This document shows, one piece after another, positions 31,744 to 40,835 of a stretch of DNA of 64,000 bases (position 1 is its first letter; each line of letters starts with the position of its first letter). The translations under genes and the position numbers were made by a program. The stretch comes from Lentibacillus populi. Its GTDB lineage: Bacteria > Bacillota > Bacilli > Bacillales > Amphibacillaceae. The stretch spans positions 93,843 through 157,842 of the forward strand of contig BMJD01000005.1 of assembly GCA_014642895.1 (NCBI GenBank), written 5' to 3'. The notes under the pieces are model-generated. The model was given only the letters and a program-made list of their open reading frames with translations. It searched no databases and had not been told where the DNA came from.

Positions 31744-33069
31744 TTATCCTGTTAAAACGTCCTCACTCGGATAACGGACCTTATCGAATTTGGTTTTTGC
31801 TAATGAAAACATTAACGTAAGCGGGCCCAGCTTGCCAATAAACATCATAAAGATGATAATACACTTCCCAACATCTGATAAATCGGCGGTCAGCCCCATT
31901 GACAATCCTACTGTTCCAAACGCTGAAATCACCTCAAAAACAATTGGCAGAATGGGCCTACGTTCCGTAATACTCAATGTCAAAATAGCCAGGAAAATAA
32001 AGGTTAAGCTTATGGTTAAGATGGCTAGTGATTTGACGACTAGTGTATTGTCAATTCGTCTATGTTTAATAACAATTTCTTTCTTGCCTTTTAAGAAGTT
32101 AACAACAGCAAATACAATAATTAGAAAAGTTGTTAATTTGATCCCGCCTCCGGTAGATGCACTACCTGCACCAATGAACATTAATAGCATCATCAGTAAT
32201 ATAGTAGGTTCTTCCAGGCCACCGATATCAACCGAATTAAACCCTGCCGTTCTTGGCGTTACCGCTTGAAAATACGAGCCATATAATTTATCCATAAATG
32301 ATAAAGTCCCTAATGTTGCATCATTATTAAACTCAAAAATAAAGATAAATAACATAGCGGCAACGTTCAGCACTACTGTACCGACGATCATTAATTTGGT
32401 GTGCAGTGAAAACTTCTTATAAGATCGGTTATACCACATATCTGTTAAAACCGTAAATCCAATTCCACCAGTAATAAATAATAGGCTAATCACACTATTA
32501 ACAATTGGATCGCCAACATAAGCTGATAAGCTGTCAGGCCAAACAGAAAAACCCGCATTGTTAAAAGCGGAAATGGAATGAAATATACTAACATAAATTC
32601 CTTTTTGTAAGCCAAATTCCGGCACCCAGCGAAACGTCAGAATGATAACAGCTATTGCTTCAATTGTAATGGAAAAGAAGAATAGCTGCTTTACCAGCCG
32701 AATCACTCCACCATGATTTGGCTGATTTAATGCTTGTTGAATAATCAGGCGCTGCTTCAGACCTATTTTCTTCCCAAGCATGATAAATAACAGGACAGCA
32801 AAGGTCATAATACCAAGACCACCCGTTTGAATTAACCCCAAAATAACAACTTGCCCAAATAAAGTAAATGTTGTACCTGTGTCAACGGAAGCAAGTCCCG
32901 TAACCGTCATCGCTGATGTACTCGTGAATAGTGCATCAATCCAGCTAATCGATACAGTAGTTGCAAATGGCAGCTTCAGCAGGACAGTACCAATCAGAAT
33001 AAAACAACTAAAAATTAAAATAACAAATTGCGGTGGGTGAAGATTGATTCGTCTTTTACGTAAATTCAT
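31744..33069 (-). CDS. ktrB: Potassium uptake channel subunit KtrB (TrkH family)
   Basis: The 441-residue membrane protein has four M1-P-M2 repeats of the Trk/Ktr family with selectivity-filter segments such as SAMTVTGLAS, NAGFS, TPRTAGFN and FGTVGLSMG. It forms the K+-conducting pore and needs a KtrA/KtrC RCK subunit, not seen here. In-frame codons extend 21 residues upstream into the riboswitch terminator; GAGGAG before MNLRKRR supports 33069. The c-di-AMP riboswitch upstream should stop transcription when c-di-AMP is high. Confidence 0.93.
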   Translation of the reverse strand: MNLRKRRINLHPPQFVILIFSCFILIGTVLLKLPFATTVSISWIDALFTSTSAMTVTGLASVDTGTTFTLFGQVVILGLIQTGGLGIMTFAVLLFIMLGKKIGLKQRLIIQQALNQPNHGGVIRLVKQLFFFSITIEAIAVIILTFRWVPEFGLQKGIYVSIFHSISAFNNAGFSVWPDSLSAYVGDPIVNSVISLLFITGGIGFTVLTDMWYNRSYKKFSLHTKLMIVGTVVLNVAAMLFIFIFEFNNDATLGTLSFMDKLYGSYFQAVTPRTAGFNSVDIGGLEEPTILLMMLLMFIGAGSASTGGGIKLTTFLIIVFAVVNFLKGKKEIVIKHRRIDNTLVVKSLAILTISLTFIFLAILTLSITERRPILPIVFEVISAFGTVGLSMGLTADLSDVGKCIIIFMMFIGKLGPLTLMFSLAKTKFDKVRYPSEDVLTG

Positions 33070-33132
33070 CTGCTGTTTCTCCTCTTTGGCTATATATCGA
33101 GGAAAATAAATCCACATGCACATTACAGTCAC

Positions 33133-33163
33133 CTAAAAACCACAGAGGCAGAGCCCTGTGGTT
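33133..33163 (-). terminator. Terminator of the c-di-AMP riboswitch
   Basis: On the minus strand AACCACAG and CTGTGGTT form a perfect stem around GGCTCTGCCT and are followed by TTTAGG. It lies between the riboswitch aptamer and ktrB. Confidence 0.85.
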
Positions 33164-33179
33164 CGATCAGTAATGAGCA

Positions 33180-33322
33180 CTGTATCTCCTCTTACGGACG
33201 CTTACGAGGTTAGCTGTCGGATTCGGGTGTTAAGAGTCACCCTACCATTAATATGGATTCACCCCTAGTGATGATCACATCACAAAAATGGTTCCCCCGT
33301 TTTCATTTAGAAATTAAGCGGT
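33180..33322 (-). promoter_or_regulatory. c-di-AMP (ydaO/yuaA) riboswitch
   Basis: Read on the minus strand, the conserved blocks appear in order: CGCTTAA, ACGGGGGAACCATTTTTG, GGGGTGAATCC, TGGTAGGGTGACTC, ACCCGAATCCGACAGCTAAC and CTCGTAAGCGTC. These define the ydaO/yuaA class, whose ligand is c-di-AMP. The aptamer precedes a terminator and ktrB; ligand binding is known to switch off potassium importers in Bacillus. Confidence 0.97.
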
Positions 33323-33388
33323 TATGAAAAGTAAAAATATGATGCTCATTATCTTACGCTTATTTATAAAAGTTGTAAAGTCTATTTT

Positions 33389-34291
33389 TCATTTTAATTT
33401 TTCACCAAATAAGGACCCCATCAATCCGACCGCAACTGTAGCCGTCTTGTTCTTGTCATCCAATATCGGGTTTACTTCGACAAATTCTGCAGATGTAAGA
33501 ATGTCTGCTTCAGCAAGCATCTCCATCGCCAAATGACTTTCGCGATAGGTTAGTCCACCCAGGACTGGAGTCCCTACGCCTGGTGCTTCCGATGGATCCA
33601 GTCCATCCAGATCAAGACTAAGATGAACACCATCTGTACGCTCCTGTAAATAGTCAATTGTTTCTTGCATCACCTTCGTCATACCGATCCGATCAATTTC
33701 ATGCATGGTGTACACTTTTATACCTTTTTCTCTGATTAATTCTCTTTCACCTGGGTCGAGTGAGCGCGCTCCGACAATGACGATGTTTTCCGGTTTGACC
33801 TTAGGCTGGTAATGTAACATATTTGTTAGTTTTTCATGCCCAATTCCAAGGCTGACAGCAAGCGGCATGCCATGAATATTCCCTGATGGTGACGTCTCTC
33901 CGCAATTCAAATCACCATGAGCATCATACCAAATGACGCCCAGGTTTTTATAATGCTTGGCAATTCCGGATAGACTGCCAATCGCAATACTATGATCCCC
34001 GCCAAAAATGAGCGGAAACCGATTTTTGCCGATTTCCTGATCGACCATTTCGGCTAATGCCTGATTCCCTTCAGCAACTTGTTGCAAGTTACGCAGGTTT
34101 CCATCCCGCTTGTCATCCTTTCCATCTGGCCGATTAATTGGGATATCCCCTAAATCGCTTACATTATATTGTAAACGTTGTAATCTCTCAATAGCACCTG
34201 CATAGCGCATTGCACTTGGGCCCATATCAACCCCTCTTCTATTTTGTCCTAAATCCATCGGTACCCCGATGATAGACATATCCTTTTTCAT
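33389..34291 (-). CDS. rocF: Arginase
   Basis: The 300-residue manganese enzyme splits arginine into ornithine and urea. Metal-binding motifs are complete: GGDHSIA near residue 98, WYDAHGDLN near residue 122 and SLDLDGLDP near residue 226. The C-terminal LGGLTYRE and EVNPILDDKN are typical of Bacillus RocF. GGAGG lies eight bases before the ATG. No other arginine catabolic gene is adjacent. Confidence 0.96.
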   Translation of the reverse strand: MKKDMSIIGVPMDLGQNRRGVDMGPSAMRYAGAIERLQRLQYNVSDLGDIPINRPDGKDDKRDGNLRNLQQVAEGNQALAEMVDQEIGKNRFPLIFGGDHSIAIGSLSGIAKHYKNLGVIWYDAHGDLNCGETSPSGNIHGMPLAVSLGIGHEKLTNMLHYQPKVKPENIVIVGARSLDPGERELIREKGIKVYTMHEIDRIGMTKVMQETIDYLQERTDGVHLSLDLDGLDPSEAPGVGTPVLGGLTYRESHLAMEMLAEADILTSAEFVEVNPILDDKNKTATVAVGLMGSLFGEKLK

Positions 34292-34390
34292 CCTATCTGC
34301 CTCCTCATGTCTTTATTTTAGCTAAAATAAGGGTAATGACTCAACTTGACATTTATATGTATATATATGCAGGAGGTAATAGTAGTTCAG

Positions 34391-34475
34391 ATTGATGTTT
34401 GCGTTACTCCGCTGATGTTTTTTTCTTCACGGTTGATATTGGCGTTTCATTGTCGTTGTTTCTGCTTTTTTGATG
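34391..34475. repeat. Degenerate four-unit GATGTT repeat
   Basis: Units of about 20-21 bp run GTTGATATTGGCGTTTCATT and similar, with GATGTT, GATGTT, GATATT and CGTTGTT cores. They are more diverged than the arrays at 10281 and 41058, and probably an old array of the same type. It fills the gap between arginase and the fosB remnant. Confidence 0.55.
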
Positions 34476-34563
34476 TGGGTATTTTATTGATAACAGATAG
34501 ATGGTTAAAAAATACACAATTAATAAAAAGGCAAAGATCATCAATCAAAGACCTTTGCTTTCC

Positions 34564-35198
34564 TTAATCAAAAAATTCCATATGCGGCTTCTCCGCTTTG
34601 TAATAGTCCATTCGATCCTTTAACGTTCCTGTATGAAATTCAAACTTATGCCCATCTGGATCCGTAAAGTAAATGGATTTCCGGTCGCGTTCATCACGAT
34701 CCCGTCCCGGCAGAATATGTGCATTAAGCTGCAGCAATTTCTGATAAACGGATTCAAAATCTGTTTCCTCGATAGAAAAAGCTGTATGTGTATATGACTC
34801 CCAAATTTCTTTTCGGGGAATACCCGTCTCCTCATTTAGCGCCAGCCATAATCCATCCAGGTTAAGAAAAGCGGAAGCGCCCGTTTAGCAACGTACAAAC
34901 TGGAGCACTCCGCAATGAGATAAAGGAAACACGGTGAGCTGGAAGCGAACCGATGTTGACTTATCGTAGTGAAGGAGTGTGAAGTTTGCTAGTTGCTGGG
35001 CGCTGGAGCTGGACATGGCCAACTCTGACGTAAGCAGAATAGAGCCTAAATTTATATACTTTCTTTACTTTCAAAATAAGCGGTTTTTCGCCCTTTTACG
35101 AGCAATTTTGCGTCAAATACCGCTTGATAAAATGCGATCGACTTTTCCAGATCAGACACCGAAAACAGCAAATGATTGATTCCTTTCACAAAACCCAT
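34564..35198 (-). pseudogene. fosB: FosB-type metallothiol transferase split by a 207-bp element
   Basis: The N-terminal 42 codons (from [20 protein letters not shown] to GRKTAYF) lie at 35198-35073 and the C-terminal part ([12 protein letters not shown] to HMEFFD) at 34863-34567. Both match FosB, the thiol transferase that inactivates fosfomycin, including the family motifs [19 protein letters not shown] and KFEFHTGTL. The 207-bp element between them brings a stop codon soon after TAYF. Removing 34864-35072 rejoins TAYF directly to [10 protein letters not shown] in frame, as in intact homologues of about 138 residues. GGTGA precedes the ATG. The gene is almost certainly inactive. Confidence 0.9.
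34866..35072 (+). mobile_element. 207-bp element (copy 2) inserted in fosB
   Basis: The insert begins GAAAAGCGGAAGCGCCC and ends CTTTCTTTACTTTC, so the ends are short inverted repeats (GAAAAG and CTTTC). The flanking AA/TT may be a two-base duplication. It is the best-delimited copy because the interrupted gene defines both junctions. It has no coding capacity, so it must have been moved in trans. Confidence 0.88.
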
Positions 35199-35272
35199 TT
35201 GATCACCTTCCATTTATACCTTTATCATATAAAAAATCAGGTATAAATCCCGTGAAGGACATTACCTGATCA

Positions 35273-36391
35273 TCATTCGTGAAATGTTTCCACAACCCTT
35301 GCCCCATCGGAATTGGGGTTAATCGTTAACGGCTTTATTCCCGCATCCTGCCAGGCCTTCAATAATTGCTGGGCATTTTCCTTACTTGGCATAAACGCAA
35401 TACCGCAATCCCCACCGCCAGCACCTGAAGGCTTTCCTGCACCACCATGTTGTTCAGCCAGATCACACAATGTTTTTAATAAAGGTGTTTCAACATCAAC
35501 TCCAGCGTTTTCTCCTACAGTAGCAAGTGCATGCCGATTCTGTCTGACCCCTTTGAACAAGAGATCCAAGTTTTCTTTTTCAAATCCCTCTAAAAAGGTA
35601 TGAACAGCCTGTTCGCTCTCATGTAAAAATTGCTTATAAAGCCTTGGTTGAGCGCCATTAAGCTTACGGATTTCCGGAATTAACCTCGAAGTTGATGCAG
35701 GTTTCCCTGTCCACCCGATACAGATATACACATTTTTCGGAAGTACGATTGGCTTAACAGAAAAATAACGCCAATCGCTTTCCAGCAGTTCGCTGAGGGA
35801 ACTTGTCTTTTGGTAGTTCTCAAGGAGCCAATCCGCTTGAAATGAGCTATAGCGAAGAATGCCGCCATAGGATGATGCAGCAACATCAGCTCCAGAACCA
35901 CTACCTTGTGTTTTAACATGCGCCACAGCTGCCAGTTTAAATATCAATTCTGCTGAAGGAGCAGGTAAGTACTTGTGCAAAATCGCGGCAACAACCGAAG
36001 TCACGACAGCTGCACTTGATCCTAGTCCATACTTTACACCTGAAGCGTCTTCCAGCTCACTTTTAATTGATAAATGAAAAGCAGCTGGCGTAATCCCATG
36101 TTCCTTTAAATAAGTAATCGCAACAGTCATCGCATCTTTAACAAACCGGATACGGCCATCATCTGTAGCAATCCTGATTTCACTATTCTCATATTTCCAC
36201 GCTAGCCTTGTCAATTCGAAATCCAGTAAAGATAAATAATTGTCACTGCTTTCGGTTAACGTAGCATAAACATAACGATCAACCGCCATGACAACTAATT
36301 GGTGATATGGCTCCAGAACAGCGAATTCTCCAGCTACCATAAGCTTCCCTGGTACCTGAATCGTCATGGATGCGTTCGGCAAATGTCTCAT
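35273..36391 (-). CDS. mvaK2: Phosphomevalonate kinase
   Basis: The 372-residue GHMP-family kinase phosphorylates mevalonate 5-phosphate. It opens with the substrate-site PGKLMVAGEFAVLEP and has the ATP-binding GLGSSAAVVTSVVAAI near residue 122 and the C-terminal GKPSGAGGGDCGIAF. It is the last gene of the mevalonate operon, and its ATG overlaps the mvaD stop (ATGA), so translation is coupled. Together with mvaD, mvk and mvaA it makes isopentenyl diphosphate. HMG-CoA synthase and an isomerase are not in the window. Confidence 0.93.
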   Translation of the reverse strand: MRHLPNASMTIQVPGKLMVAGEFAVLEPYHQLVVMAVDRYVYATLTESSDNYLSLLDFELTRLAWKYENSEIRIATDDGRIRFVKDAMTVAITYLKEHGITPAAFHLSIKSELEDASGVKYGLGSSAAVVTSVVAAILHKYLPAPSAELIFKLAAVAHVKTQGSGSGADVAASSYGGILRYSSFQADWLLENYQKTSSLSELLESDWRYFSVKPIVLPKNVYICIGWTGKPASTSRLIPEIRKLNGAQPRLYKQFLHESEQAVHTFLEGFEKENLDLLFKGVRQNRHALATVGENAGVDVETPLLKTLCDLAEQHGGAGKPSGAGGGDCGIAFMPSKENAQQLLKAWQDAGIKPLTINPNSDGARVVETFHE

Positions 36392-37365
36392 AAATAGGTT
36401 ACTCCCTGTCCTGATCGACTGACAATCACATCATGTACACCAGGTATCTGACGGAGCATTTCCTGCACGATTGTTTCATCTTCAGGTAAATAGAGAACTT
36501 TCACATTCGGACCAGCATCAATCGTAAAAAATACCGAAATCCCGCGCTCCCTCATCGCCTGTACTCCCTGCATTACCCGAAGTGTTGCATCGTGCCAATA
36601 CGTAAACGGCGGATTCGCTCCAAGTGTTGTCGCATGCATTCTCAAGCAATTTGCCTCCGAGATGCTGCCAACTTTCTCAAAATCGCGTTGGTTAATTCCG
36701 TCCTTTATTTGCTCAAGATCACGCGGAATACTTTTTAACCAACCTGGATAAAACACCGATGTGTCAACCGTTCGTTTCATACCTTCCCGACTGGAGATTT
36801 TTTTCGTCGTTTCCGATAAGACCACGGCTGCAACCCTCACATCCCAGTCTTCCGCTGGTTGCACTTGAACAGCATAGGAATCGGATCCATCCTTTTCCGT
36901 TCCTTTATGCCATTCGACAAACCCGCCAAAAATAGACCGGCACGCCGATCCCGATCCCAGCCTGGTCAACCTCGAGAGTTCCTGATCACTAATCGACAAA
37001 TCAAGCGCTCTCGTTGTTGCTGCCGCTAATGCCGCAAATCCTGATGCTGATGAGGCAAACCCTGCTGCGGTTGGAACATGATTGGTCGAACGGACTTCAG
37101 CATGTAAACTTGTTGCTTGCGTTTCCCTTCTTATAAAATCAAGAAACGCTGCAACACGATTATATTGTTCACCCCTAATAACCTGCTCATTTAGAAGAAA
37201 CTCGTCCTGGAAAAGCTCTTCACGGAATGTAACCGTAGTTGTCGTATAGAACACGTCCAGTGTCAATGAGAGACTGTTGTTCATCGGCAGGATCAGGGAT
37301 TCATCCCGTTTCCCCCAGTATTTTATCAGGGCAATGTTTGTATGTGCTTTAGCTGTTGCCTTCAT
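36388..37365 (-). CDS. mvaD: Diphosphomevalonate decarboxylase
   Basis: The 325-residue enzyme converts mevalonate diphosphate to isopentenyl diphosphate, CO2 and phosphate. The family opening AKAHTNIALIKYWGKRDESL and the P-loop block PTAAGFASSASGFAALAAA near residue 95 are clear, with the catalytic-site IDAGPNVK late in the protein. An in-frame ATG four codons upstream exists; TGAGGA is better placed for 37365, which also gives the usual N-terminus. The gene is separated from mvk by a 285-bp dispersed element. Confidence 0.93.
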   Translation of the reverse strand: MKATAKAHTNIALIKYWGKRDESLILPMNNSLSLTLDVFYTTTTVTFREELFQDEFLLNEQVIRGEQYNRVAAFLDFIRRETQATSLHAEVRSTNHVPTAAGFASSASGFAALAAATTRALDLSISDQELSRLTRLGSGSACRSIFGGFVEWHKGTEKDGSDSYAVQVQPAEDWDVRVAAVVLSETTKKISSREGMKRTVDTSVFYPGWLKSIPRDLEQIKDGINQRDFEKVGSISEANCLRMHATTLGANPPFTYWHDATLRVMQGVQAMRERGISVFFTIDAGPNVKVLYLPEDETIVQEMLRQIPGVHDVIVSRSGQGVTYL

Positions 37366-37397
37366 CAATATCCTCATTTCATCTTAGCTGTAAGGGC

Positions 37398-37682
37398 GTT
37401 CAAAAAGTCCGGTAAAATGACACATCGATGTTTCTAAGTAGCAGTGGGAGATCTTCCGTTAAAACTGCCTTACCACAATCGCCAACAGCAGAAGTCCCTA
37501 CGTCTTGTACAAGCCCGCTCCTGGGATATTAGCGCTTTTCCTGCGATGTCTATTCGGAAAGCCTTCCTTTTCGCTCCCGCCGCGCCTTGATCTCCTACAC
37601 GCACGTGGGCCAGTAGTCGGCGATGCAACAGGACGCCTGAAACGTTAGCCGACCTTGATCCTTTTTATCCTCTTTTTTGAAC
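37398..37682 (+). repeat. 285-bp GTTCAAAAAGTCC element inside the mevalonate operon
   Basis: The element starts GTTCAAAAAGTCCGGTAAAA and ends ATCCTCTTTTTTGAAC, giving inverted ends. Its interior is GC-richer than its surroundings and holds no gene. The short copy at 2655-2706 keeps both ends of this sequence but lacks the middle; copies at 10871 and 17893 keep little more than the ends. It lies between mvk and mvaD and may form a long hairpin in the operon transcript. Confidence 0.8.
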
Positions 37683-37697
37683 ACACTCGTAAAATAG

Positions 37698-38660
37698 TTA
37701 CAATTGTTTTCGTAATACAAAAGGCCAAACTGCATGCGCTCCGAACCTTTTTAATTTCTCGGACAGGTAATGCGAATGTGCCTCGTTCCGTGCTAAAGCA
37801 ATAATACAGCCGCCATTTCCGCCGCCGGTTAGCTTTGCACCTAACGCACCCTCACTCCGGGCTAAATAAATTAGTCTGTTTAGCCCCGCATCACTTACAC
37901 CAAGAGCTTCCAATTCCTTTTGTGCCTCATTCAAGGTTTTGCCTAAAATATGTTTACTAGCCTTTTCAAGTGCTCGTCTGGCATGATGGGTAATTTCCCC
38001 AATACGATCAAGGCTGGCTTGTATTCTCCTCGGTGCGGATTTAAATAACTGTGCCACTGATTCAACCGCAGATTTTGTATCCCCCATCCGCCCGGAGTCA
38101 GCAACGACGAAATGGAAGTCTGCTTTAGGTTGAATAAAATAGAACGGTCTCCCCTTTTCATACCAAACAGGAGATCCCGACGTAATCGTCAATGTATCAA
38201 TCCCGCTTGGCGCACCATGTGCATAAGTCTCCGAAATATTAGCGAGACTGAGCAATTCCTCCTCCGTATAGGGTTCATCTGCATATGCAAATAATGAACG
38301 TATTACAGCAATAGCAACCGAGGCACTGGATCCCAGACCCTTGCCAGGTGGTATCGATGACTTTATACGAATCAACAAATCTTTACACGGTAAACCAAGC
38401 TTTTTTATAGCCGCTTTTACACAGTTCACGATTCCATCCAATGCCTCCGGTGCCAAGTCAAGTGGGCCATGATAAAACGTACTATCCATTTTGACTGCTC
38501 CGGGTACGTTTTCAACCACTGATTCCACTCCAACCAAAGGAAAAGGGATTGCGATTGCAGGTTGTCCGTGCACAACTGCATGTTCCCCAATTAAAATCAA
38601 TTTACTATGAGCTAAACCGATAGCTGTTTGTTCTGAAGTTGTTGCCTTTTCTGCACTCAT
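37698..38660 (-). CDS. mvaK1: Mevalonate kinase
   Basis: The 320-residue GHMP kinase makes mevalonate 5-phosphate from mevalonate and ATP. Signature blocks: SKLILIGEHAVVHGQPAIAI near residue 19, PPGKGLGSSASVAIAVIRS near residue 105, and KLTGGGNGGCIIAL near residue 280. The start overlaps the mvaA stop by four bases (ATGA), so the two are translationally coupled. The GEHAVVHG and GIDTLT motifs separate it from the other two GHMP kinases of the cluster. Confidence 0.95.
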   Translation of the reverse strand: MSAEKATTSEQTAIGLAHSKLILIGEHAVVHGQPAIAIPFPLVGVESVVENVPGAVKMDSTFYHGPLDLAPEALDGIVNCVKAAIKKLGLPCKDLLIRIKSSIPPGKGLGSSASVAIAVIRSLFAYADEPYTEEELLSLANISETYAHGAPSGIDTLTITSGSPVWYEKGRPFYFIQPKADFHFVVADSGRMGDTKSAVESVAQLFKSAPRRIQASLDRIGEITHHARRALEKASKHILGKTLNEAQKELEALGVSDAGLNRLIYLARSEGALGAKLTGGGNGGCIIALARNEAHSHYLSEKLKRFGAHAVWPFVLRKQL

Positions 38661-39946
38661 TTTATATATTCTTCCACCAATTCTTTAGCTTTTCCAACAC
38701 GGATTTCTTTTTCCTGAATCAATTGTTCTGCAATAATATCAATCATCTCCCCAGTAGCTCCTGCTGCCATGGCAACAGACCGAGAATGTAAGGCCATATG
38801 TCCCTTTTGAATACCATCCGTAACCAAGGCTTTTAGTGCCCCAAGGTTTTGCGCGAGTCCAACTGCTACAATGATTTGTGCCAGTTCCTCGGCAGACGCT
38901 ACCCCTAATATGGTATGGGCAATTTGCGCCATGGGATGAACACGAATTGAACCGCCAACAGTCCCTACAGACATTGGCAATTCAAGCTCTCCCACCAAAT
39001 TTCCGTTATCATCAACAGCCCACGTTGTCATGGAGCTGTATTTTCCATAACGAGCTGCATATGCATGCGCCCCAGCCTCAACTGCTCTCCAATCATTGCC
39101 GGTAGCAATAACAACCGGATCAATTCCATTCATAATCCCTTTGTTATGTGTAACCGCCCGGTAAGGATCCGAGGCAGCAAATTCATAAGCATGTACAACC
39201 CCGTCCCGCACCGCTTCTCCGGCAAAATCATCCGACCCTAAGAGTTCAGGCGGGATGGCACAGCTTGCTTTAGCCAGGCATCGATCTGCATAATTGGAAA
39301 GGATACGTAAATACACCTTCCCATTTGTTAGTTGTTCTATTGAGGGTGCCAATGCTTCCACCATGGTATTGATAATATTGGCACCCATCGCATCGCACGT
39401 ATTAATATATACATGGACTACAAGCATTTTACCATATTTTGATCCTGAACCTTCATTTAAAAGTCTAACTTCCAGATCCTCTGCGCCGCCACCCCTGGCG
39501 ACTAAACTAGGATATGCAGCATTTGCATCATTTAGCAATGCGTCCCTTTCCGCCAATATCGCCTTTTTAGCCCCTTCGATATCAGGGCAACCGACAACCT
39601 GAATTTGCCCGATCATAACTCGCCCTGTCGATTCTGTTGTGAATCCACCGGCATCCCGGACAATTTTGGCAATATAACTGGCAGACGCTACAACAGATGG
39701 CTCCTCGATAGCCATTGGCACAGCATAATCCTTGCCATTAATTAAAAAGTTTAATCCTAATCCAAGTGGCAAGGGAAAGGTTCCAATAACGTTCTCAATC
39801 ATATTATCCGCTGTACCTAATGGTAACGACTCAGCTTTACGTAAATTATTTAGTTGTTCGTCATTGAATAATTGCATAGATGCCAGTAGCTCTCGCCGCT
39901 TTTCAACAGTCATATTGTAAAAACCGGGGATCCTGGAAGTTTTCAT
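38657..39946 (-). CDS. mvaA: Hydroxymethylglutaryl-CoA reductase, class II
   Basis: The 429-residue enzyme makes mevalonate from HMG-CoA using reduced pyridine nucleotide. Class II features include ENVIGTFPLPLGLGLNF near residue 52, EEPSVVASASYIAK near residue 80, DAMGANIINTMVE near residue 186 and GTVGGSIRVHP in the later part. It opens the operon mvaA-mvaK1-mvaD-mvaK2. Most Bacillaceae use the MEP route to isoprenoids, so this operon is an accessory or replacement pathway, possibly gained by transfer (inference). AAGGATG lies upstream of the ATG. Confidence 0.95.
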   Translation of the reverse strand: MKTSRIPGFYNMTVEKRRELLASMQLFNDEQLNNLRKAESLPLGTADNMIENVIGTFPLPLGLGLNFLINGKDYAVPMAIEEPSVVASASYIAKIVRDAGGFTTESTGRVMIGQIQVVGCPDIEGAKKAILAERDALLNDANAAYPSLVARGGGAEDLEVRLLNEGSGSKYGKMLVVHVYINTCDAMGANIINTMVEALAPSIEQLTNGKVYLRILSNYADRCLAKASCAIPPELLGSDDFAGEAVRDGVVHAYEFAASDPYRAVTHNKGIMNGIDPVVIATGNDWRAVEAGAHAYAARYGKYSSMTTWAVDDNGNLVGELELPMSVGTVGGSIRVHPMAQIAHTILGVASAEELAQIIVAVGLAQNLGALKALVTDGIQKGHMALHSRSVAMAAGATGEMIDIIAEQLIQEKEIRVGKAKELVEEYIK

Positions 39947-40167
39947 ACCAACTCATCCTTTTGCCTTCCGTATAATATATTTATATCATGTATGATTTGT
40001 TTTTAGAAAAAAATTTACTCTTTCTATTATGTAAAAAAACAGCGTAAAATGCAAATAAACAAGGTTGTTGATAAACAGTACGACCTTGTTTTTTCTAATT
40101 ATACTATGGATAGTGACATTTATGCTAGAGTTCTTTTGGATAAATTGTTATTAAATAATGGAATAAA

Positions 40168-40243
40168 TGGTGAGCCATGGAGGATTCGAACCTCCGACCC
40201 TCTGATTAAAAGTCAGATGCTCTACCGACTGAGCTAATGGCTC
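40168..40243 (-). tRNA. tRNA-Lys (TTT)
   Basis: The minus strand folds as a 76-base cloverleaf from GAGCCATTAGCTCAG to encoded CCA, with anticodon loop CTTTTAA. It is the last gene of a six-tRNA cluster. Confidence 0.97.
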
Positions 40244-40302
40244 AAAAGCAATATTGGCAATTGCTAGTCCTTATGTAATAAACGGTTGAAAAAATAAAAA
40301 AA

Positions 40303-40378
40303 TGGCTGGGCTACCAGGATTCGAACCTGGGAATGACGGGATCAAAACCCGCTGCCTTACCGCTTGGCTATAGCCCAA
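40303..40378 (-). tRNA. tRNA-Gln (TTG)
   Basis: 76-base cloverleaf on the minus strand, 5' TTGGGCTATAGCCAAG, anticodon loop TTTTGAT, CCA encoded. Confidence 0.97.
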
Positions 40379-40389
40379 CAATCTGATAA

Positions 40390-40474
40390 TGGTGGAGGGG
40401 GGCAGATTCGAACTGCCGAACCCTGAGGGAGCGGATTTACAGTCCGCCGCGTTTAGCCACTTCGCTACCCCTCC
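40390..40474 (-). tRNA. tRNA-Tyr (GTA)
   Basis: 85-base class II tRNA with a long variable arm, 5' GGAGGGGTAGCGAAGTGG, anticodon loop CTGTAAA, CCA encoded. Confidence 0.97.
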
Positions 40475-40513
40475 GTATTGTTAACCATATTTCACGATTT
40501 ATACATAAAAAAA

Positions 40514-40589
<76 letters not shown>

Positions 40590-40681
40590 CTATAGTTTCT
40601 TACCTAAGTATGCTCATCGTTCCAGAAGCTTATTCAGTAAGATCGGGAAAACCGGAACATTACAGCTTTGCTCGGGTAAGA

Positions 40682-40757
40682 TGGTGGAGGATGCAGGGCT
40701 CGAACCTGCGACCCCCTGCTTGTAAGGCAGGTGCTCTCCCAGCTGAGCTAATCCTCC
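40682..40757 (-). tRNA. tRNA-Val (TAC)
   Basis: 76-base cloverleaf, 5' GGAGGATTAGCTCAGCTGG, anticodon loop CTTACAA, CCA encoded. Confidence 0.97.
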
Positions 40758-40835
40758 ATGTACAGGATGTGGTGGTGCATGTATTGTGACATAACGTTAT
40801 TTAACATGTCCGCCAAATTGCCATTTTATCTTTAG

